Source of the DNA: Spirochaetota bacterium
GTDB lineage: Bacteria > Spirochaetota > UBA4802 > JAGODF01
Reading direction: 5' to 3'
DNA length: 64,000 nt
Assembly: GCA_029974015.1 (NCBI GenBank)
Contig: JARKUF010000040.1
Coordinates: forward strand, 97,267 to 161,266
A model generated the notes under the pieces. That model had not been told where the DNA came from. It saw nothing but the letters and a program-made list of their open reading frames with translations, and searched no databases. This document shows positions 63,850-64,000 of the stretch, piece by piece. Each line of letters starts with the position of its first letter. Position 1 is the stretch's first letter. The position numbers and the translations under genes were made by a program.

Positions 63850-64000
63850 ATGCTGAAAGGCGACGATTTGAATCGTCGCCTTTCAGCAAACCCGCTCCTG
63901 GTAAAGGAGCTCCTTGAGTCTTTTGTAGGCATGGACTGGGTCGGAAGAATTGATTTCTCAAAGGCAGAAAGCCTGTGTAATGTCATACCAGCGGGGTGTG
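63850..64000 (+). CDS. Partial gene, Rpn/YhgA-like nuclease start
   Basis: Open from the ATG at 63850 to the window end (50 residues). ANPLLVKELLESFVGMDWVG, then RIDFSKAE, resembles the N-terminus of Rpn/YhgA-like PD-(D/E)XK proteins (dPxlVxdLLrgFVxxdWvxxlDFstLE), which are often called recombination-promoting nucleases or putative transposases. A stop codon (TGA) lies six bases upstream in frame. No ribosome site is seen; a palindrome covers the start. Family call is tentative. Confidence 0.5.
   Translation, partial: MLKGDDLNRRLSANPLLVKELLESFVGMDWVGRIDFSKAESLCNVIPAGC
63851..63888. repeat. Perfect 18-base palindrome over a start codon
   Basis: TGCTGAAAGGCGACGATT (63851-63868), TG, AATCGTCGCCTTTCAGCA (63871-63888). 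It overlaps codons 1-13 of the partial gene. Confidence 0.9.

Overview
The window reads as a piece of chromosome from an anaerobic, Gram-negative-type bacterium of moderately high GC. Most genes are long and packed into same-strand runs with 4-base ATGA overlaps. Features that recur in Spirochaetota, and also in some Deltaproteobacteria-like lineages, include HisKA_2 kinases with stacked GAF/PAS sensors, membrane-bound SpoIIE phosphatases, a kinase-ATPase-TPR regulator fused to an AraC domain, and DUF2232 inserted in the rpsF-ssb-rpsR-rplI-dnaB cluster. An uncultured spirochaete is my best guess, but this is inference; there is no rRNA in the window. Anaerobic life is suggested by indolepyruvate:ferredoxin oxidoreductase, a MetV/MetF-like pair, NiFe-hydrogenase maturation genes and a radical-SAM heme gene.

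Layout: (1) 0-10.2 kb, four co-directional two-component proteins. (2) 10.3-12.75 kb, minus-strand methyltransferase, GGDEF diguanylate cyclase, a small membrane protein and a free-standing LeuA/CimA regulatory domain. (3) 13.3-16.1 kb, a GlgD-like protein and a secreted von Willebrand A protein, translationally coupled. (4) 16.2-19.9 kb, an overlapping metV, metF-like, iorA, iorB operon. (5) 20.1-28.7 kb, SppA with an N-terminal barrel-like domain, one intact and one catalytically degenerate SpoIIE protein, thymidylate kinase, an EI24 membrane protein and a PAP2 phosphatase. (6) 29.2-30.9 kb, an unknown protein, a methyltransferase and a zinc-ribbon membrane protein. (7) 30.9-36.4 kb, the minus-strand rpsF-ssb-rpsR-DUF2232-rplI-dnaB-mlaE-pcm run.

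(8) 36.4-39.0 kb is a repeat-rich, lower-GC accessory patch with an orphan membrane protein, a DUF433 antitoxin-like protein and a short AlbA_2 protein. (9) 39.0-43.7 kb has tcdA and then a START/SDR/hydrolase/TetR module behind a good sigma70-type promoter that abuts a palindrome. (10) 44.2-49.9 kb holds a secreted lipase and a 1542-residue pseudokinase/ATPase/TPR/GAF/AraC regulator. (11) 50.1-57.5 kb holds a TIM-barrel protein, a nucleotidyltransferase, hemX-hemA-ahb-like radical SAM, a HExxH-type secreted protein, murB and a duplicated Trp/Cys-rich secreted protein. (12) 57.6-63.3 kb holds a STAS protein and then hypF-hypD-hypE-hypC plus a His-rich DUF493 fusion. (13) 63.4-64.0 kb is insertion-sequence debris (an IS66 remnant and IS21-like end repeats), then a perfect palindrome at the start of a gene that runs off the window.

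Two dispersed repeat families mark the intergenic spaces. One is a perfect GC-rich hairpin, often preceded by AAGGCAACCTCTAATA, with four good copies plus fragments. The other is a ~173-bp element of the CGTCATTGCGAG type, with two copies that share their ends but not their core. No tRNA, rRNA or CRISPR array was seen. The most notable systems are the metV/metF-like/ior operon, the active/inactive SpoIIE pair, the pseudokinase regulator, the barrel-SppA fusion and the His-rich DUF493 protein at the end of the hyp operon.
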